Source: Thiobacillus sp. | Lineage (GTDB): Bacteria > Pseudomonadota > Gammaproteobacteria > Burkholderiales > Thiobacillaceae | Reading direction: 5' to 3' | Length of the DNA: 24,943 nucleotides | Assembly: GCA_011391285.1 (NCBI GenBank) | Contig: JAABQU010000224.1 | Location: 1 to 24,943 of the forward strand | In this document: piece after piece, positions 1 through 8,163 of the stretch | How positions within the stretch are numbered: position 1 is the first letter of the stretch | Layout: each line of letters begins with the position of its first letter | Position numbers and translations under genes: made by a program | The notes under the pieces: generated by a model | What the model saw: only the letters and a program-made list of their open reading frames with translations | Told to the model about the DNA's origin: nothing | The model's database searches: none

Positions 1-99
1 ACTAAAGGGTCGTTCGAGACCAGGACGTTGATAGGCGGGGTGTGGAAGCGCAGTAATGCGTTAAGCTAACCCGTACTAATTGCCCGTGAGGCTTGATCC
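1..99 (+). rRNA. rrl: 23S ribosomal RNA, 3' end (partial)
   Basis: The first ~99 bases match the conserved 3' end of bacterial 23S rRNA: the block around ACCAGGACGTTGATAGG, the stretch GCGTTAAGCTAACCCGTACTAAT, and the closing GTGAGGCTTGATC, which pairs with the 5' end of 23S in the mature molecule. The gene enters from outside the window, so only the last few percent is present. The exact mature end is uncertain by a few bases. The 163-base spacer to the 5S gene holds no tRNA that I can fold; it repeats the ending CTTGATCCT at 245-253. Confidence 0.95.
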
Positions 100-262
100 T
101 ATAATTTTGAGAAGCAGCACAGTGTGTGTTTGCGTACAGTCTCAACCCAAAACCTTCTTCCAATTCAGTCGGCTGAAAGTCGCAAGACAATCAGCACCCC
201 AGACAATTCGAATGCTGGGTCAAGACGCAGCCCAACCCGGTTGGCCTTGATCCTCACCCCTT

Positions 263-379
263 TGTCTGACGACCATAGCAGAGTGGAACCACCCCTTCCC
301 ATCCCGAACAGGACGGTGAAACGCTCCCGCGCCAATGATAGTAGGCACTGCGCCTGTGAAAGTAGGTCATCGTCAGACT
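263..379 (+). rRNA. rrf: 5S ribosomal RNA
   Basis: About 117 bases with the hallmarks of 5S rRNA: terminal helix formed by GTCTGACGA (264-272) and TCGTCAGAC (370-378), the loop-B/C block ACCCCTTCCCATCCCGAACAGG, and the downstream ATGATAGTAGGC and TGTGAAAGTAGGTCATCGTC elements typical of betaproteobacteria. It follows the 23S 3' end in the normal order and is followed by an intrinsic terminator, so it closes the rRNA operon. Ends are placed from the terminal helix and may be off by one or two bases. Confidence 0.95.
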
Positions 380-402
380 CCTTATCAGCACCCCCGGTGC
401 AC

Positions 403-434
403 AAAACCCCCTCCCTAAAAAGAGGGGGTTTTTT
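403..434 (+). terminator. Rho-independent terminator of the rRNA operon
   Basis: AAAACCCCCTC (403-413) pairs perfectly with GAGGGGGTTTT (422-432), an 11-bp stem with an 8-base loop, running into a T tract ending at 434. It lies 24 bases after the 5S gene and 41 bases before the birA start, so it separates rRNA transcription from birA. Confidence 0.9.
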
Positions 435-474
435 ATTGGGAAATCGCAGCGCCAAGCCATGTAAAATTCGGCGG

Positions 475-1470
475 GTGCACACCCGACCTCACAAAGCGCT
501 GTTCCCACTCTTGCGCCGTCTGTCCGACGGCCGTTTTCATTCGGGCCAGGTGCTGGCGGAGGCATTCGGTCTGTCCCGCTCCAGCATCTTCAACGTAGTC
601 GCCGAGGCCGAAGCCATGGGGCTCACAATCCACGCCGTGCGCGGTCGCGGCTACCGCTTGCCCGAGCCCGTCGAGTGGCTGGATGGCCGTGCAGTCTCGC
701 AGCGCCTGGGCTCGACAGCGAGTGCCTACACCCTCCACATCCTGGACAGCGTGGACTCGACCAACACTGCCTTGATGGCCGCCGCCTTGAATGGTGCTGC
801 GGACGGAACCTTGATCTGCAGTGAATATCAGCAATCCGGAAAGGGCCGGCGCGGCCGTCACTGGCACGCGGTGCCGGGCGGCAGCCTGACGTTTTCCACC
901 TTATGGCGCTTTGACAACGGTCTGCAGTCCATGGCGGGTCTGAGCCTGGCGGCCGGGCTGGCCATCGCGCGTGCAGTCAATCGCCACAGCCGCCACCCAG
1001 CCCGTTTGAAATGGCCCAACGACGTGCTGGTGGACTATCGCAAATTGGCGGGAATCCTGGTGGAGGTGCAGGGCGACATGAACGGAGCGGCGTTCGCCGT
1101 GGTCGGCATCGGGCTGAACGTGCGGCTGAACGAGGCGCAGCGCGATGCGGTCGATCAGGCTGTGGTCGACCTGGCTGAAATGGGCGTGACGGTGGGACGA
1201 AACCAATTACTGGCCGATTGCCTGCTGGAATTGCACACGGTGATGGCCCTGTTTCGGCAGCGCGGATTTGCGGCCTTGCATGCGGAGTGGCAGGCGCTTG
1301 ATGCCTATGCGGGCAAGCCGGTGGCGTTGACGATGCCGGATTCACGCAGGATTAAGGGGGTGGCCTCCGGGGTCGACGAAACCGGAGCATTCCTGCTGCG
1401 CGACGCAAATTCAAGCCTGATCCCCTTTAGCGGCGGGGAAATCAGCCTGCGTCTGGATGCGGTGCGATGA
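475..1470 (+). CDS. birA: Biotin--[acetyl-CoA-carboxylase] ligase / biotin operon repressor BirA
   Basis: Activates biotin to biotinyl-5'-AMP and transfers it to the biotin carboxyl carrier protein of acetyl-CoA carboxylase; the N-terminal winged helix (about residues 10-60) suggests it is also a DNA-binding repressor. Visible ligase signatures are DSTNTAL (94-100), the biotinyl-AMP loop SGKGRRGRHW (121-130), KWPNDVLV (179-186) and YRKLAGILVE with the conserved Lys at 190. The small C-terminal domain is present. The frame is open further upstream, but that would run through the terminator and 5S gene; GTG at 475 gives 331 residues, close to the family length, and begins the conserved HKALFPLLRRLSDG segment. 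No clear Shine-Dalgarno precedes it; a TAAAAT box sits at 462-467. The gene overlaps coaX as ATGA. Confidence 0.93.
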   Translation: MHTRPHKALFPLLRRLSDGRFHSGQVLAEAFGLSRSSIFNVVAEAEAMGLTIHAVRGRGYRLPEPVEWLDGRAVSQRLGSTASAYTLHILDSVDSTNTALMAAALNGAADGTLICSEYQQSGKGRRGRHWHAVPGGSLTFSTLWRFDNGLQSMAGLSLAAGLAIARAVNRHSRHPARLKWPNDVLVDYRKLAGILVEVQGDMNGAAFAVVGIGLNVRLNEAQRDAVDQAVVDLAEMGVTVGRNQLLADCLLELHTVMALFRQRGFAALHAEWQALDAYAGKPVALTMPDSRRIKGVASGVDETGAFLLRDANSSLIPFSGGEISLRLDAVR

Positions 1471-2201
1471 ACAGCCGACGCTTGCTGATCGATGCCGGCA
1501 ATACGAACCTGAAATGGGTCGTGGTTGAAGCGGGGCAGTGGCGCGCTCACGGCCGATGTGACTATATGGACTGGTCAAGCCTCGGGGCTGAACTGTCCGC
1601 TGGGACCGAGTGCTTCATCGGCAGCGTGACGAAACCCGAGCGCGAGCAGCAGCTGGCCGCGCTGCTGGCAGAGGCGGGCATCACCCCGATCTGGTTGAAG
1701 TCCGAAGCGGCCTTTGAGGATCTGAGCAATGCTTACCTGAACCCCGGGCAACTGGGGGTAGACCGCTGGATGGGACTGATTGCTGCGCGCCAGCGCACGC
1801 GTGACCCGGTACTGGTGGTGTCGGTCGGCACGGCGATGACGGTGGATGCACTGGCGGCCGATGGGGTGTTTCTGGGCGGCGTGATCGTGCCCGGCGTTAC
1901 CCTGATGCGTCAGGCTCTGTTACAGGGGGCGGCGCAGGTTGCCGACGCAGCGGGCGAGTGGAAGGCATTTCCGCGCAACACCGCAGATGCGGTGCAGAGC
2001 GGAATTGTGGCGGCGCTATGCGGGGCCATTCAGCAGCAACACGCGCGCTTGGCTGAATCGGCTGGCGGGATGCCGATCTGCCTGCTGACGGGGGGAGATG
2101 CCGAAATGGTCTTGCCGTATTTGTCGGTACCTGCCGAGCACGTGGCGTCGCTGGTGCTTGAAGGCATAGACTGCATCGCCAAGGGGGCGTTGTCGCAATG
2201 A
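1467..2201 (+). CDS. coaX: Type III pantothenate kinase
   Basis: Phosphorylates pantothenate, the first step of coenzyme A synthesis, in the cytosol. The 244-residue protein has the ASKHA-fold signatures of CoaX: the N-terminal phosphate loop DAGNTNLKW (about 9-17), PGQLGVDRW with the catalytic Asp (about 93-101), SVGTAMTVD (about 118-126) and GGVIVPG. These distinguish it from the unrelated CoaA (type I) and type II kinases. The ATG overlaps the birA stop as ATGA, and its own stop overlaps the next gene the same way, so translation is probably coupled. The birA-coaX pairing is a common proteobacterial arrangement and joins two cofactor pathways feeding acyl metabolism. Confidence 0.95.
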   Translation: MNSRRLLIDAGNTNLKWVVVEAGQWRAHGRCDYMDWSSLGAELSAGTECFIGSVTKPEREQQLAALLAEAGITPIWLKSEAAFEDLSNAYLNPGQLGVDRWMGLIAARQRTRDPVLVVSVGTAMTVDALAADGVFLGGVIVPGVTLMRQALLQGAAQVADAAGEWKAFPRNTADAVQSGIVAALCGAIQQQHARLAESAGGMPICLLTGGDAEMVLPYLSVPAEHVASLVLEGIDCIAKGALSQ

Positions 2202-2875
2202 AAAAGCTGGTTCTGATTTTGCTGTTGGCCAACGTGCTGGTGGCCGCGTATTTCCTGGGGAGCGGTTATTGGTCGAAGGCTGCGTCTGAAAAGGTGGCGC
2301 CGATGAACGTGGACCGGCTGAGCCTGCGCAGCCAGTCGGCGGCACCGGCCCCCGCAACGCAGGAGCCCCCTCCGCTCTCCGTGCCGACCACAACCGCTAT
2401 CCAGGCGGCGGAAGCCCTGTGCCTGGAATGGCGCGGCCTGAACCTGGAAGAATTCGCGCAGGTGCGCGAACAACTCAAGGCACTGGTGGGTGAGCAGGTG
2501 ATGTCGTTCACCGAGGTGCCTTTGAATACTCGGCACTGGGTAATTTTCCCGCCCTTGCCGAGTACGCAGTCGGCAGAGGCGAAGTTGAGCGAACTTGCCG
2601 CGGCCGGGGTACGGGATGCCTTCGTGGTGAAGGATGGACCCTGGAAAAACGCTATTTCACTCGGCCTGTATGCCAACGAGGAGGCGGCAGGCCGGCGTGT
2701 TCGCGAAGTCGAGGCGAAGGGCGTACTCGGCACCCGGGTGGAAGTGTTGCCGCGCCAGGGAACCGATTATTACTTCGTGATTCGCAGCGAAGATCCGGAT
2801 GCATTGAAAAGCCTGAGCGAAATCAGGCAGGCCTATCCGAACAGCCAGCAGTCGCGGGTGGCCTGTCCGTCATAA
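2198..2875 (+). CDS. SPOR-domain membrane protein
   Basis: A 225-residue protein with one N-terminal membrane segment (residues 3-21, LVLILLLANVLVAAYFLGS), then a Pro/Ala-rich linker and a C-terminal region (about 110-180) that reads as a SPOR-type fold: a HWVIFPP strand, a helix with spaced alanines, then KNAISLGLYANEEAAGRRV. SPOR domains bind denuded peptidoglycan, often at the division septum, so a periplasmic, inner-membrane-anchored role is likely; the exact function is unknown. The start overlaps coaX as ATGA, making it the third gene of the birA-coaX unit. It ends 10 bases from the convergent ubiA stop, with no obvious terminator hairpin between. Confidence 0.8.
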   Translation: MKKLVLILLLANVLVAAYFLGSGYWSKAASEKVAPMNVDRLSLRSQSAAPAPATQEPPPLSVPTTTAIQAAEALCLEWRGLNLEEFAQVREQLKALVGEQVMSFTEVPLNTRHWVIFPPLPSTQSAEAKLSELAAAGVRDAFVVKDGPWKNAISLGLYANEEAAGRRVREVEAKGVLGTRVEVLPRQGTDYYFVIRSEDPDALKSLSEIRQAYPNSQQSRVACPS

Positions 2876-2885
2876 ATCATTTCGA

Positions 2886-3764
2886 CTAAAGCAGGCCTTT
2901 GCTGCGAAGCAGGAAATGCAAGGCAATACCGATGAACACTGCTGCACCGAACCAGGTGTTGTGCAGGAAGGCGCGAAAGCATTGCTTGGGGTCGCGCCGC
3001 CGGATCAGCACCATGTGATAGAGCGCGATCGCCGCCGCCACCGCAAGGCCACCGTAGAACGCCCAGCCCATTTCACGCTGCATGCCCACCCAGCCGAGCA
3101 GTCCCAGCGTCGCCGCATAACAGAGGGCGATGGCGGTGAGATCAAAACGGCCGAAGGTAATCGCCGAGGTCTTGATGCCGATCCGGAGATCGTCTTCGCG
3201 GTCGACCATCGCGTATTGCGTATCGTAGGCAATCGCCCAGAAGACGTTCGCGAGCAGCAATAACCAGGCTTCCATCGGCACCGAGTTCCACAGGGCGGCA
3301 TAACTCATCGGGATGCCGAAGCCGAACGCGATGCCGAGATAGGCCTGCGGAATCGCGAAGAAGCGTTTGGTGAAAGGGTAGCTTGCAGCAAGGAACAGCG
3401 CGACGACCGACAGCTTCAGCACCAGCGTATTGAGCGGCAGGATCAGCAGGAAGGCCAGCAGGGACAGGCCTGCAGCCAGCAGCAGCGCTTCCTTCGGCGA
3501 CACTTTGCCGGCTGCCAGCGGACGCTCGCGGGTGCGCGCCACGTGCGGGTCGAAGTCGCGGTCGGCGTAGTCGTTGACGACGCAGCCGGCCGAGCGCATC
3601 AGCACCACGCCCGCGATGAAAATCCACAGGACCAGCCAGACCGGCTGGCCGTTGCTGGCCAGCCATTGTGCCCATAGCGTCGGCCACAGCAGCAGCAGGA
3701 TGCCGATCGGCTTGTCGAGCCGCATCAGCTTTTCGTAATGGGTCAGGCGTTCGGTGAAGGTCAT
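2886..3764 (-). CDS. ubiA: 4-hydroxybenzoate octaprenyltransferase UbiA
   Basis: Integral membrane prenyltransferase that attaches the polyprenyl tail to 4-hydroxybenzoate, the second step of ubiquinone synthesis. It carries both Asp-rich diphosphate/Mg-binding motifs: NDYADRDFD after the second helix, and DREDD in the second half, followed by RIGIKTSAI. About eight or nine hydrophobic segments are readable. The open frame continues upstream to 3845, but ATG at 3764 overlaps the ubiC stop as ATGA and gives [21 protein letters not shown], the usual family start (292 residues). It is the last gene of ridA-recG-ubiC-ubiA, directly after the enzyme that makes its substrate. Confidence 0.95.
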   Translation of the reverse strand: MTFTERLTHYEKLMRLDKPIGILLLLWPTLWAQWLASNGQPVWLVLWIFIAGVVLMRSAGCVVNDYADRDFDPHVARTRERPLAAGKVSPKEALLLAAGLSLLAFLLILPLNTLVLKLSVVALFLAASYPFTKRFFAIPQAYLGIAFGFGIPMSYAALWNSVPMEAWLLLLANVFWAIAYDTQYAMVDREDDLRIGIKTSAITFGRFDLTAIALCYAATLGLLGWVGMQREMGWAFYGGLAVAAAIALYHMVLIRRRDPKQCFRAFLHNTWFGAAVFIGIALHFLLRSKGLL

Positions 3765-4345
3765 AGCGCGTCGATGGCAGGCAGAAAGACTTCGGTTACC
3801 AGGAGCGGGTGGCGATTGAGACAGAACAGCGAGCGGCGCGCCCACAGGTTGCGGGTCGACAACGGCTGCTGTGCGACAGTGGCGCGAAAAAGGGGGTGGC
3901 TGTCTCGCAGGTTTCGGTAGGCCAGCGGCTGGCGCTCAATGCGGTGATCACTGAACAGGGCTTCGCCGAGCGAACGGCTGCCGAGCCGGGTAATGCCGTT
4001 CCACCCGCCGCGCAGACCGTCCTGCGGCAGCACACTGTGGGCAAACACCACCGGCACTTCGTCGCACAGCAGCATGACTTCACGCACATAGGCGCGGGTG
4101 CCCGGCACCAGCCCCAGCAGGGCATATTCGTCCGGGTTGGGGCGCGCGAGCCCGGTCACCAGCGGCACAACGCGAAATGACGCACAGCGCGACTTCAGGC
4201 GCTGGGTAAGCGAGCCGCGGTCGCTGAGCCAGGCGCGCAGCAAGCGTGGAAGCGAATGGGGGTGGGCGAGCCAGCCCTGCCGGGAATCAAGCACGGCGCG
4301 TGGTTCCGTTTGCGGAAAGGCAGCATTATGCCGCAGCGGCGCCAT
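3761..4345 (-). CDS. ubiC: Chorismate pyruvate-lyase UbiC
   Basis: Converts chorismate to 4-hydroxybenzoate and pyruvate, the committed step of ubiquinone synthesis in the cytosol. At 194 residues it is near the family length. Recognisable parts are the N-terminal W(L)[21 protein letters not shown] region, [22 protein letters not shown] in the middle and TEVFLPAI near the end, which contains the conserved Glu of the product site. Its ATG abuts the recG TAG stop with no intervening base, and its stop overlaps ubiA as ATGA, so it is very probably translated by coupling within the recG-ubiC-ubiA transcript. Confidence 0.92.
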   Translation of the reverse strand: MAPLRHNAAFPQTEPRAVLDSRQGWLAHPHSLPRLLRAWLSDRGSLTQRLKSRCASFRVVPLVTGLARPNPDEYALLGLVPGTRAYVREVMLLCDEVPVVFAHSVLPQDGLRGGWNGITRLGSRSLGEALFSDHRIERQPLAYRNLRDSHPLFRATVAQQPLSTRNLWARRSLFCLNRHPLLVTEVFLPAIDAL

Positions 4346-6382
4346 CTAGATCGACGTCAGTGCCTGCCGCTGGCCGATCCAGCGTTCCATATGGCGCGCG
4401 GCGATGTCGGGGTGCTTGGCGAGGCAGCGCTGCGCCAGATCGCGTGCGGCTTCCAGCAGCGCGACATCTCGCTCCAAATCGGCGAAGCGCAGCATCGGCA
4501 GGCCGCTCTGGCGGTGGCCCAGCAGTTCGCCGGGGCCGCGCAGCAACAGGTCCTGGCGTGCGATCTCGAAGCCGTCGGTAAGCTCGAAAATCACCTTGAG
4601 CCGTGCGCGCGCAAGTTCGGACGGCGGCGTCTCATACAGCAGCACGCACACCGACTCGCGGCTGCCGCGGCCGACGCGTCCCCGCAATTGATGCAGTTGG
4701 GCGAGCCCCATGCGTTCGGCGTGCTCGATCACCATCAGCGCGGCATTGGGCACGTCGACGCCGACCTCGATCACCGTGGTGGCGACCAGCAGGTCGATTT
4801 CGTGCGCTTGGAATGCCGCCATCACGGCCTGCTTCTCGTCCGGCTTCAGCCGTCCATGCACCAGACCGACGCGCAGATCAGGCAACTGTTCCGTCAGCGT
4901 TAAATAGGTGTCCTGCGCGGTCTGCAACTGCAGCTTCTCGGATTCCTCGATCAAGGGGCACACCCAGTAGGCCTGACCGCCAGCCAGACAGGCTTCACGC
5001 ACGCGTGCCAGCACGTCGTCGCGGCGCGCGGCACTCACCAGTTTCGTCACGATCGGGGTGCGCCCGGGCGGCAATGCGTCGATCACCGAAACGTCGAGAT
5101 CGGCAAAAAAACTCATCGCCAGCGTGCGCGGAATCGGCGTCGCGCTCATCATCAGCTGGTGCGGCTCGGTGCCCTTCTGCATCAGTGCCAGCCGCTGGCC
5201 AACGCCGAAGCGGTGCTGCTCGTCGACCACCGCCACGCCCAGCCGGGCGAAACTTCCGCCTTCCTGAAACAGCGCATGGGTGCCGAATGCGAGGTCGGCT
5301 TCCCCCGCAGCAATCGCCTGCCAGGCCGCGGTGCGCTCGGCCTTGCGCTGGCTTCCCGACACCCAGGCGCAGCGCACCGCGAGTTCGGACAAGACCGGCG
5401 CCAGCTTGCGGTAATGCTGCTCGGCAAGAATTTCGGTGGGCGCCATGAAGGCAGCCTGAGAGCCGTTTTCAATCGCCTGCAAACAGGCCAGCACCGCCAC
5501 CACGGTCTTGCCGCTGCCGACGTCGCCCTGCAACAGGCGGCGCATGGGATGCGGCTGCGCCAGGTCGGCACTGATTTCCTGCCAGGCGCGCGCCTGCGCG
5601 GCGGTGAGCGCGAACGGCAGCGCGCGGATAAACGCGGCGGTCAGCTTTTCGCGCGGTGGCAGCGGCAGGGTCGGACGCGACTTGCGGTGCCGCCGCGCGG
5701 TGGCCAGCGACAACTGCTGCGCCAGCAGTTCGTCGAAGGCCAGCCGCTGCCACGCAGGGTGCTGGCGCGATTCGAGTTCGGCAAGTGCGCATTCCAGCGG
5801 TGGCTGGTGCAGCAGGCGGATGCTGGCCTCCAGTTCGGGCAACCCCAGTTCGGCCAGCCATTCCGTGGGCAGGGTGTCGGGAATCGGTGCCACCAGCGCG
5901 CGTTCGACCGCGCGGCGCAATGTGGCCTGGCCGAGTCCGGCGGTAGTGGGATAAACGGGGGTCAGTTGCGTCGGCAGGGGCGTCGTGTCGTCCGCCCGTG
6001 CGAAACGGGGATGCACCATCTCCAGCCCCAGAAAGCCGCCGCGCACCTCGCCGTTGAAGCGGAAGGATTCGCCCGGCCGGAACAGTTTGAGGTGGCTCGG
6101 ATAGAAATTCAGGAAGCGGATACCGAGCACGCCGCCGGTGTCCTCCACCGTCACCGTCAGCATGCGGCGTGGCCGGTAGGCGACGCTGGCCTCGCGCACC
6201 ACCGCCTGCACCTGCGCGGTCGCGCCTGGCAGCAGGTCGCGGATCGGCGTCAGGCGGGTTTCGTCTTCCCAGCGCAGCGGCAGATGCAGCACCAGATCGG
6301 CGTCGCGGGTGAGGCCCAGCTTGGCGAGTTTGGCGGCGAGCGCCGGACTGACGGGAAAGGAAAACGGCGAGGCCGCTTTCAA
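4346..6382 (-). CDS. recG: ATP-dependent DNA helicase RecG
   Basis: Branch-migrating helicase that reverses stalled replication forks and processes Holliday junctions and R-loops. The 678-residue protein has the N-terminal wedge/OB region (about 50-150), Walker A GDVGSGKT (286-293), the DEQH box (387-390), SATPIPRT (413-420), then the second RecA-like lobe with VHGRLKPDEK, TTVIEVGVDVPNA and QLRGRVGRG, and the C-terminal TRG-type segment with RGPGELLG. The start appears to be TTG at 6382: no ATG gives a full N-terminus, and TTG lies 9 bases after the ridA stop with a GGGG run 12 bases upstream. Its stop directly abuts ubiC. Confidence 0.95.
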   Translation of the reverse strand: MKAASPFSFPVSPALAAKLAKLGLTRDADLVLHLPLRWEDETRLTPIRDLLPGATAQVQAVVREASVAYRPRRMLTVTVEDTGGVLGIRFLNFYPSHLKLFRPGESFRFNGEVRGGFLGLEMVHPRFARADDTTPLPTQLTPVYPTTAGLGQATLRRAVERALVAPIPDTLPTEWLAELGLPELEASIRLLHQPPLECALAELESRQHPAWQRLAFDELLAQQLSLATARRHRKSRPTLPLPPREKLTAAFIRALPFALTAAQARAWQEISADLAQPHPMRRLLQGDVGSGKTVVAVLACLQAIENGSQAAFMAPTEILAEQHYRKLAPVLSELAVRCAWVSGSQRKAERTAAWQAIAAGEADLAFGTHALFQEGGSFARLGVAVVDEQHRFGVGQRLALMQKGTEPHQLMMSATPIPRTLAMSFFADLDVSVIDALPPGRTPIVTKLVSAARRDDVLARVREACLAGGQAYWVCPLIEESEKLQLQTAQDTYLTLTEQLPDLRVGLVHGRLKPDEKQAVMAAFQAHEIDLLVATTVIEVGVDVPNAALMVIEHAERMGLAQLHQLRGRVGRGSRESVCVLLYETPPSELARARLKVIFELTDGFEIARQDLLLRGPGELLGHRQSGLPMLRFADLERDVALLEAARDLAQRCLAKHPDIAARHMERWIGQRQALTSI

Positions 6383-6391
6383 TTGGTCGAT

Positions 6392-6769
6392 TTACCCCAG
6401 CACCATCACGGCGTCGGCCTCGACCAGCGCGCCGCGCGGCAGCGCGGACACGCCGACTGCAGCGCGCGCCGGATAGGGCTGGCTGAAGTAGCCGGCCATG
6501 ATTTCGTTGACCCTGGGGAAGTGGCCGAGATCAGTGAGGAAGACGTTGAGCTTGACCACGTCGGCCAGCGAGCCGCCTGCCGCAGAGGCCACCGCGGACA
6601 GGTTCTTGAATACCTGGTGGATCTGCGCGTCGATGCCGTCGACCAGTTGCATCGAGGCGGGATCGAGACCGATCTGTCCGGACAGATACACGGTGTGGTC
6701 GACCCGTACGGCCTGGGAGTAGGTGCCGATCGCGGCAGGCGCGTCGGCGGTCTGGATGATGGTTTTCAT
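6392..6769 (-). CDS. ridA: RidA family enamine/imine deaminase
   Basis: A small (125-residue) YjgF/YER057c/UK114 protein; family members hydrolyse reactive 2-aminoacrylate and related imines made by PLP enzymes. Typical elements are IGTYSQAV near the N-terminus, [10 protein letters not shown] (28-37) and [25 protein letters not shown] (99-123) with the conserved Arg at 102 that binds the substrate carboxylate. ATG at 6769 is preferred over an in-frame TTG at 6781 because it fits the family start and has a GAGA-type ribosome site about 9 bases upstream. It is the first gene of the minus-strand unit with recG, ubiC and ubiA, and is divergent from the bufferin operon. Confidence 0.92.
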   Translation of the reverse strand: MKTIIQTADAPAAIGTYSQAVRVDHTVYLSGQIGLDPASMQLVDGIDAQIHQVFKNLSAVASAAGGSLADVVKLNVFLTDLGHFPRVNEIMAGYFSQPYPARAAVGVSALPRGALVEADAVMVLG

Positions 6770-6887
6770 GCGGTTTCTCAATCGATATCAAAAAAACGGA
6801 TTGCCTGTGTAAGGAACACGAGCGTGTCGCGACTACTGTCTGGGCGCGCGCCGTTCGCAGCATGATAACGCGGCAAAGCCCAGGTTT

Positions 6888-6917
6888 CCGCACCCTTCGG
6901 GGGCGGATTGATCCGCC
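6888..6917 (+). promoter_or_regulatory. Alternative hairpins in the bufA leader
   Basis: Two inverted repeats share the bases GGCGG at 6902-6906. The upstream one pairs CCGC and CCC (6888-6895, one bulged A) with GGG and GCGG (6900-6906) around a TTCG tetraloop. The downstream one pairs GGCGGAT (6902-6908) with ATCCGCC (6911-6917). Only one can form at a time. They lie 14-43 bases before the bufA ribosome site AGGAG (6931-6935). Either an RNA switch or, for the second repeat, a protein operator is possible; function is inference. Confidence 0.45.
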
Positions 6918-6941
6918 GTCCACTATTTCAAGGAGCATTAC

Positions 6942-7232
6942 ATGTCCAAGCTTTCCCAAGGCGCGGCACTCGCGTCGACTGCAGCCCTGATGGCATTTTC
7001 GATGGCCGCGACGGCCGCCCCCAATCCCGCAGGCAGCAGCGGCGTTGCCATCGCGGCAAGCGACAAGGTGCATTGCTACAACGTGCATTCGTGCAAAGGC
7101 AACAGCGATTGCAAAACCGCGGAGCATAGCTGCAAGGGCCAGAACGCCTGCAAAGGCCACGGTTTCAAGGCGATGCCTGCGGGTGCCTGTATCGAAAAAG
7201 GCGGCGTCATTGCCGATCTGAAAGCCCAGTAA
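6942..7232 (+). CDS. bufA: Bufferin-type precursor peptide BufA (secreted, Cys-rich)
   Basis: A 96-residue protein with a Sec signal peptide (positively charged start, hydrophobic stretch to about residue 22, probable cleavage at ATA-A near 25-26), then a core with six cysteines at 45, 51, 57, 64, 70 and 83. The core holds two 13-residue repeats starting SCKG (50 and 63). Small CKG-rich secreted peptides directly upstream of DUF692 and DUF2063 genes are the precursors called bufferins (gig genes in Cupriavidus); in studied cases cysteines are converted to copper-binding thiooxazoles and the product is exported. This copy looks more like the low-complexity CKG type (BufA2-like) than the DUF2282 type; that assignment is from memory. 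ATG at 6942 follows AGGAG at 6931-6935. Confidence 0.85.
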   Translation: MSKLSQGAALASTAALMAFSMAATAAPNPAGSSGVAIAASDKVHCYNVHSCKGNSDCKTAEHSCKGQNACKGHGFKAMPAGACIEKGGVIADLKAQ

Positions 7233-7240
7233 TTCGCCGT

Positions 7241-7300
7241 GCAACCCCCTGTTTTCACGGGGTTGCCGTGCGCATCCGGCGACGGGTGCGCACGGCAACC
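7241..7300 (+). repeat. Overlapping inverted repeats between bufA and bufB
   Basis: The 91-base gap holds two hairpins. GCAACCCC (7241-7248) pairs with GGGGTTGC (7259-7266), 8 bp. GGTTGCCGTGCGCA (7261-7274) pairs perfectly with TGCGCACGGCAACC (7287-7300), 14 bp with a 12-base loop. They share 7261-7266, so they are mutually exclusive. No T tract follows, so neither is a standard intrinsic terminator. The likely effect is to stabilise the bufA message or to let peptide and enzymes be made in unequal amounts. Confidence 0.7.
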
Positions 7301-7323
7301 GATCATTCTCGAACGAGGCTGTC

Positions 7324-8163
7324 ATGAAAAAAACGTCGCCCGGATTCGGGCTGGGGCTGCGCCCCGATCACTATGCCGATTTTCTGGCGGGTCCGCATCC
7401 GGTGGATTGGCTGGAGCTCATCTCGGAAAATTACATGGTGCCGGGCGGCAAACCTTTGGCGATGCTCGACGCGATTCGCGCCGATTATCCGGTGGCGCTG
7501 CACGGCGTGTCATTGTCGATCGGTTCGATCGACCCGCTCGACCGGGAGTATCTGGCGCAGCTGAAACAGCTGGCGCGGCGGGTCGAGCCGCTGTGGGTGT
7601 CGGATCATCTGTGCTGGACCGGCGTGGCGGGCAGGAACAGCCACGATCTGCTGCCGCTGCCCTACAGCGAGGAGGCGCTGCGTCTGGTGGTGGCGCACGT
7701 GCGGCAAGTGCAGGACCTGCTGGGCGAGCGCATCCTGCTCGAAAACGTATCGAGCTATCTCGAATTCACCGATTCGGTGATGCCCGAGTGGACTTTCCTG
7801 CGGGCGGTGGCGGAAGAGGCAGACTGCCTGCTGCTGCTCGATGTGAACAATGTGTACGTCAGCAGCGTGAACCACGGCTTCGATGCGCGCGATTACCTGC
7901 GTCATCTGCCGGCCGAACGCATCCAGCAGATTCACCTGGCCGGGCACAGCGACCACGGCGACTACATCGTCGACACCCACGACCACCCGGTGTGCGACGC
8001 GGTGTGGGACCTGTACCACGAGGCATGCACCCGCTTCGGCGAGGTGGCGGCCATGATCGAGCGCGACGACCATATCCCGCCGCTGGCAGGCCTGATCGCC
8101 GAACTCGATCAGGCGCGCGGGATTGCCGGCGAGGCTGCGCGCCGCACAAGGGCGGTGGCATGA
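7324..8163 (+). CDS. bufB: MNIO-family (DUF692) peptide-modifying enzyme BufB
   Basis: A 279-residue multinuclear non-haem iron oxidase-type TIM-barrel protein, the family of MbnB, TglH and the bufferin enzyme. In studied members two or three iron ions bound by His/Asp/Glu drive four-electron oxidation of peptide cysteines. Candidate ligands are visible in order: [11 protein letters not shown] (His60), SDHLCWTG (His95), LLENVSSY (Glu140), [15 protein letters not shown] (Asp173, Asn175, His184), HLAGHSD (His204, His208), VDTHDHPV (Asp217, His219, His221) and MIERDD (Glu246). ATG at 7324 begins the usual [12 protein letters not shown] region. The stop overlaps bufC as ATGA. The natural substrate is the adjacent bufA product; copper buffering is inferred from the family. 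Confidence 0.92.
   Translation: MKKTSPGFGLGLRPDHYADFLAGPHPVDWLELISENYMVPGGKPLAMLDAIRADYPVALHGVSLSIGSIDPLDREYLAQLKQLARRVEPLWVSDHLCWTGVAGRNSHDLLPLPYSEEALRLVVAHVRQVQDLLGERILLENVSSYLEFTDSVMPEWTFLRAVAEEADCLLLLDVNNVYVSSVNHGFDARDYLRHLPAERIQQIHLAGHSDHGDYIVDTHDHPVCDAVWDLYHEACTRFGEVAAMIERDDHIPPLAGLIAELDQARGIAGEAARRTRAVA

Noticed and set aside
100..262. A tRNA gene in the 23S-5S spacer
   Set aside because: No cloverleaf or T-loop sequence could be found.
124..474. N-terminal extension of birA through the 5S gene and terminator
   Set aside because: It would translate rRNA and an intrinsic terminator; family length and the conserved start fit GTG 475.
5159..6865. 568-codon plus-strand frame opposite recG
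   Set aside because: Gln/Arg/His-rich shadow of a well-supported recG; no family resemblance.
7239..8159. A continuous open frame upstream of bufC that would give a 567-residue protein
   Set aside because: It lies over bufB in another frame, has Arg/Gly/Ala-rich composition typical of a shadow frame, and bufC has a clear ATGA-coupled start at 8160.
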